Assembly (NCBI GenBank): GCA_044343935.1
Contig: JBIJDU010000011.1
Location: 1-54,954 of the forward strand
Source: AcAMD-5 sp044343935
GTDB taxonomy: Bacteria > Actinomycetota > Actinomycetes > S36-B12 > UBA5976
Length of the DNA stretch: 54,954 bases
Direction: 5' to 3'
The notes under the pieces are model-generated. The model saw nothing but the letters and a program-made list of their open reading frames with translations. It did no database searches and was not told where the DNA came from. The translations under genes and the position numbers were made by a program. The stretch's first letter is position 1, and each line of letters starts with the position of its first letter. Below, one piece after another: positions 52,687 to 54,954 of the stretch.

Positions 52687-53865
52687 CTAAAGTGTGCCGC
52701 GTTGCCCAGCGCCAGCTGCGGCAATCCCCTGCAGCGCAACTATTAACAGCATAAAAGCCAGTCCAGCACTCCAGCTGCCAGACCATTGGAAAATCGCACC
52801 AACGATTAATGGTCCGGTGGCAGCTATCAAATACCCAATTGATTGCATCATGGTGGATAGCGCTGCTGCAGTTGCGGCGTCTTCGCTGCGCAGCACCACC
52901 AAAATTAACGACAACGGAAATGTAGCGGACTGGCCAAAGAGCGCAAACAACACCCAAAGCGTAAGTCGCCAACCTGAATCCAGCAATAATCCAAGATATC
53001 CAATCGCCGTAATCGCAGTAAACAGCCACAAGATGTTTCGCTGCTCAGTTCGTGTTGTTGCTAACTGCGGTACATATGCCGCAGCAACAGATCCCAGCAG
53101 TGAAATAATCGCCACAGTTAAGCCAGCAGTTGCTAGCGCATAACCACGATCAAACAAAATTGTTGGAATCCAAGTGCCACCGGCATATGCATTCATAGAT
53201 TGCAGTCCAAAAAATGCGGTCACCTGCCATGCGCGTCGATTTCGCAGCAGTGATCGCCAGCTGATCTTGCTTGATTGATCAATGTCACGCAAGCCGTTTT
53301 TCCGCATTCGCAGTTGCCACCAAACTGCGCCAAACAAGGCTAATACTCCCCACGGCAACATCGCCAACTGCCAGCTAAATTTGCTGGCAGCAGTTAATGG
53401 TGCCGAAATAGCTAAGGCAATAGCTGCCGTAATGCCCATCAACGTGACATAGGTGCCCGTGATCACACCAGCGTGCTCGCCGCCATGTAATTTGACCCAA
53501 GCAGGTAATGTCACATTCAATACTGCCGTTGCAATGCCTAATAACAGCGTAAAAAAGAATAATGCAAATACCGATCCAGCAGCACGAGACAACAACGCAA
53601 CTGCGAGCACCCACATTGCAATTGAAATGGTGCGATCAATACTGCCAATTTTATTAAACCAACCAGCAACAGGTGAGATAAAAGCAAAACATAAAACTGG
53701 AATTGCCGCAAGCCAAGCTAGCTCAATGGTAGAAAGTTCTAACTCAATTCCAATCACAGTAATAATTGGGGTTATCACTGCAATGCCAGTTCGCATATTT
53801 ATGGCAGCAACGTACGCTGGCAATCCAATCTTGGAATTGCGAATAAACTTACTGAATCCGCTCAA
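52687..53865 (-). CDS. MFS transporter, CynX/NimT-like
   Basis: 392 residues with about twelve membrane segments. The arrangement MRTGIAVITPIITVIG in helix 1, LPAWVKLHGGEHAGVITG around helices 4-5 and SFLL-type second half with QSMNAYAGGTWIPTI resemble the cyanate/nitroimidazole transporter branch of the major facilitator superfamily. Substrate unknown. Start TTG at 53863-53865, four-base TTGA overlap with the zinc-ribbon gene upstream, so coupled translation is likely. Confidence 0.85.
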   Translation of the reverse strand: MSGFSKFIRNSKIGLPAYVAAINMRTGIAVITPIITVIGIELELSTIELAWLAAIPVLCFAFISPVAGWFNKIGSIDRTISIAMWVLAVALLSRAAGSVFALFFFTLLLGIATAVLNVTLPAWVKLHGGEHAGVITGTYVTLMGITAAIALAISAPLTAASKFSWQLAMLPWGVLALFGAVWWQLRMRKNGLRDIDQSSKISWRSLLRNRRAWQVTAFFGLQSMNAYAGGTWIPTILFDRGYALATAGLTVAIISLLGSVAAAYVPQLATTRTEQRNILWLFTAITAIGYLGLLLDSGWRLTLWVLFALFGQSATFPLSLILVVLRSEDAATAAALSTMMQSIGYLIAATGPLIVGAIFQWSGSWSAGLAFMLLIVALQGIAAAGAGQRGTL

Positions 53866-54005
53866 TTCAACTCAGCCACATTGGGTATGTCACAACTTGC
53901 CAGCGGCGCGCCATCACAGCAATTAGCTTTAGCATGGCAATGCGGACAAAGCCATCTAGTAGCAATTGGGTCAAATATTTGAGCGCAAAAATCACATTCC
54001 ACCAT
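53862..54005 (-). CDS. 47-residue zinc-ribbon protein
   Basis: The frame begins MVECDFCAQIFDP and has cysteines at 4, 7, 20 and 23 (C-D-F-C and C-P-H-C), a typical treble of CxxC pairs for one zinc, with CC at 29-30 and another Cys at 38 and His at 22 and 24. It ends IPNVAELN. No DNA-binding or enzymatic domain besides the ribbon. A GTG directly after the ATG is an alternative start. Its stop overlaps the MFS start, and it starts 47 bases after the TauE-like gene, so all three may be one transcript. Function unknown. Confidence 0.75.
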   Translation of the reverse strand: MVECDFCAQIFDPIATRWLCPHCHAKANCCDGAPLASCDIPNVAELN

Positions 54006-54052
54006 CGGATTATTACTTAAATACACCAATATGTGCGGTAATTGACACTTAC

Positions 54053-54931
54053 TTAATTAGATTTTGATTGATGCGACACATGGTCTACTGGCAACAATCT
54101 GATCGCTTGAATAATTCCTGCTCCCCAGGCAATTGCTGCGGTGAGATAGCAAATTATCTGAATCATTACCGGTGCTTCTAGCGCAACTAAAAGTTGCCTT
54201 ACATTCAAGATCACAATTAGGCCACCAACAAATACACCCAATATTCGCTGTGGTGCTCGTTTAACCAGCCAGGCAGCAACTGGGGCTGCCAACGTGCCGC
54301 CAATAACTAACGCAAGCACTGCGGCCCACGGCATTTGTTTCGCGCCTAGGCCCACTAAAAATCCAAGACTTGATGCAATCGCAACCACCAGCTCAGCGGT
54401 GTTAGTTGAGCCAATGGCTTTGCGCGGCTCTAGTGCATTTGAGGCGGTTAACGAAGTGGTGACAATTGGTCCCCAACCCCCGCCACCAGTTGAATCAACA
54501 AACCCGCCAACTAGACCAAGGGGTGCTAACCATCGGGCACGCGCGCGACGTTTTTTACCCAAAATGGTTTGACGCGAGAATCGGTACAGCACCACAATTC
54601 CCATAATTAACAAAATTGAAGAAGTCCACGGTATCGCTGCTCGAAGATCAATATTGCTCAACACAATGGCACCAACAAATGCGCCGACACCGCCGGGAAC
54701 TGCAACTTTAATTGTGGCGTGCCAATCCACATTGCCGTATTTAATATGTGCCGCACCACTAGCTGCGCCTGTTGCGATTTTGGCGAAATGAACAATTGCG
54801 GATGCGGCTGCCGGCGAATACGCAAGCGAGATAAGTACGGTGGTGGAGATAACCCCAAATGCCATTCCCATTGCGCCATCAATCATTTGCGCAATAAATC
54901 CGGCAATTGAAACTAGTAGCAGAGTGGTCAT
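54053..54931 (-). CDS. TauE/SafE family sulfite exporter-like permease
   Basis: 292 residues, about eight membrane helices in two related halves: GFIAQMIDGAMGMAFGV (about 12-28) and GGFVDSTGGGGWGPIVTT (about 156-173) are the paired signature loops. Family members export sulfite, sulfoacetate or other organic anions; the substrate is not evident. Start ATG at 54929-54931 without a ribosome-binding site, six bases after TAATAT, so translation is probably from a leaderless mRNA. Confidence 0.88.
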   Translation of the reverse strand: MTTLLLVSIAGFIAQMIDGAMGMAFGVISTTVLISLAYSPAAASAIVHFAKIATGAASGAAHIKYGNVDWHATIKVAVPGGVGAFVGAIVLSNIDLRAAIPWTSSILLIMGIVVLYRFSRQTILGKKRRARARWLAPLGLVGGFVDSTGGGGWGPIVTTSLTASNALEPRKAIGSTNTAELVVAIASSLGFLVGLGAKQMPWAAVLALVIGGTLAAPVAAWLVKRAPQRILGVFVGGLIVILNVRQLLVALEAPVMIQIICYLTAAIAWGAGIIQAIRLLPVDHVSHQSKSN

Positions 54932-54937
54932 GACTGA

Positions 54938-54943
54938 ATATTA
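54938..54943 (-). promoter_or_regulatory. -10 element of the TauE/SafE gene (leaderless)
   Basis: TAATAT on the minus strand ends six bases before the ATG, with no ribosome-binding site between. The -35 would lie at or past the end of the window. Confidence 0.5.
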
Positions 54944-54954
54944 CTTATTTTCTA

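Overview
The window is a gene-dense piece (almost no non-coding DNA) of an actinobacterial chromosome. Base composition by eye is unusually low in G+C for that phylum, roughly mid-40s percent. Evidence for Actinomycetota: an ANTAR-domain response regulator of the PdtaR type, a phosphatidylinositol-mannoside cluster (pgsA, patA, pimA), a DUF3040 protein, a TIGR02611 membrane protein, an H1-like lysine-rich protein, a bifunctional Rel, and a gene order that closely follows mycobacteria and Streptomyces. Compactness, overlapping stop codons and low G+C fit a streamlined free-living (for example freshwater planktonic) actinobacterium; that placement is inference.

Layout. 1-7632 (minus): uvrA (3' end cut by the window), terC-like, uvrB, coaE, rpsA. 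7772-8581 (plus): a sulfotransferase inserted between rpsA and polA. 8564-12238: polA (minus), PaaI-type thioesterase (plus), pdtaR (minus), tRNA-Leu(CAA). 12251-19193 (minus): nusB, efp and the shikimate genes aroQ-aroB-aroK-aroC, a small prepilin peptidase, aroE, mltG, ruvX. 19199-25539 (minus): alaS, aspS, hisS, a metallo-beta-lactamase-fold hydrolase. 25657-27660 (plus): a membrane-anchored cyclophilin and a DUF349 protein. 27657-36136 (minus): rel, secF, secD, ruvB, ruvA, ruvC, a YebC regulator, pdxT; then pdxS to 37031. 37135-45466 (minus): H1-like protein, a LemA-like protein, pimA, patA, pgsA, a HIT protein, thrS, a TIGR02611 protein, pabC, pabB. 45554-46844 (plus): tRNA-Gly, tRNA-Cys, tRNA-Val, a RibD-C reductase and msrB. 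46841-52413 (minus): DUF3040, then dinB, a DnaE-type polymerase and a DUF6504 protein behind a perfect LexA/SOS-type palindrome. 52687-54931 (minus): an MFS transporter, a 47-residue zinc-ribbon protein and a TauE/SafE permease.

The genes are mostly housekeeping: excision repair, recombination (ruvABC), translesion synthesis, chorismate and p-aminobenzoate synthesis (aro plus pabBC), PLP synthesis (pdxST), four aminoacyl-tRNA synthetases, protein export (secDF), stringent response and inositol phospholipid mannosylation. There is no rRNA, CRISPR, insertion sequence or prophage. Compared with the mycobacterial order, pepQ, apt and yajC are missing from their usual slots.

The least ordinary parts are the SOS-type cassette with its GC-rich, hairpin-forming 205-base leader (52414-52648), the lone sulfotransferase, the lysine-rich DNA-binding protein with palindromes on both flanks, and a regular arrangement in which all convergent gene pairs overlap at their stop codons. 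Several plus/minus genes have a TANNNT hexamer exactly six bases before the start codon, suggesting leaderless transcripts.
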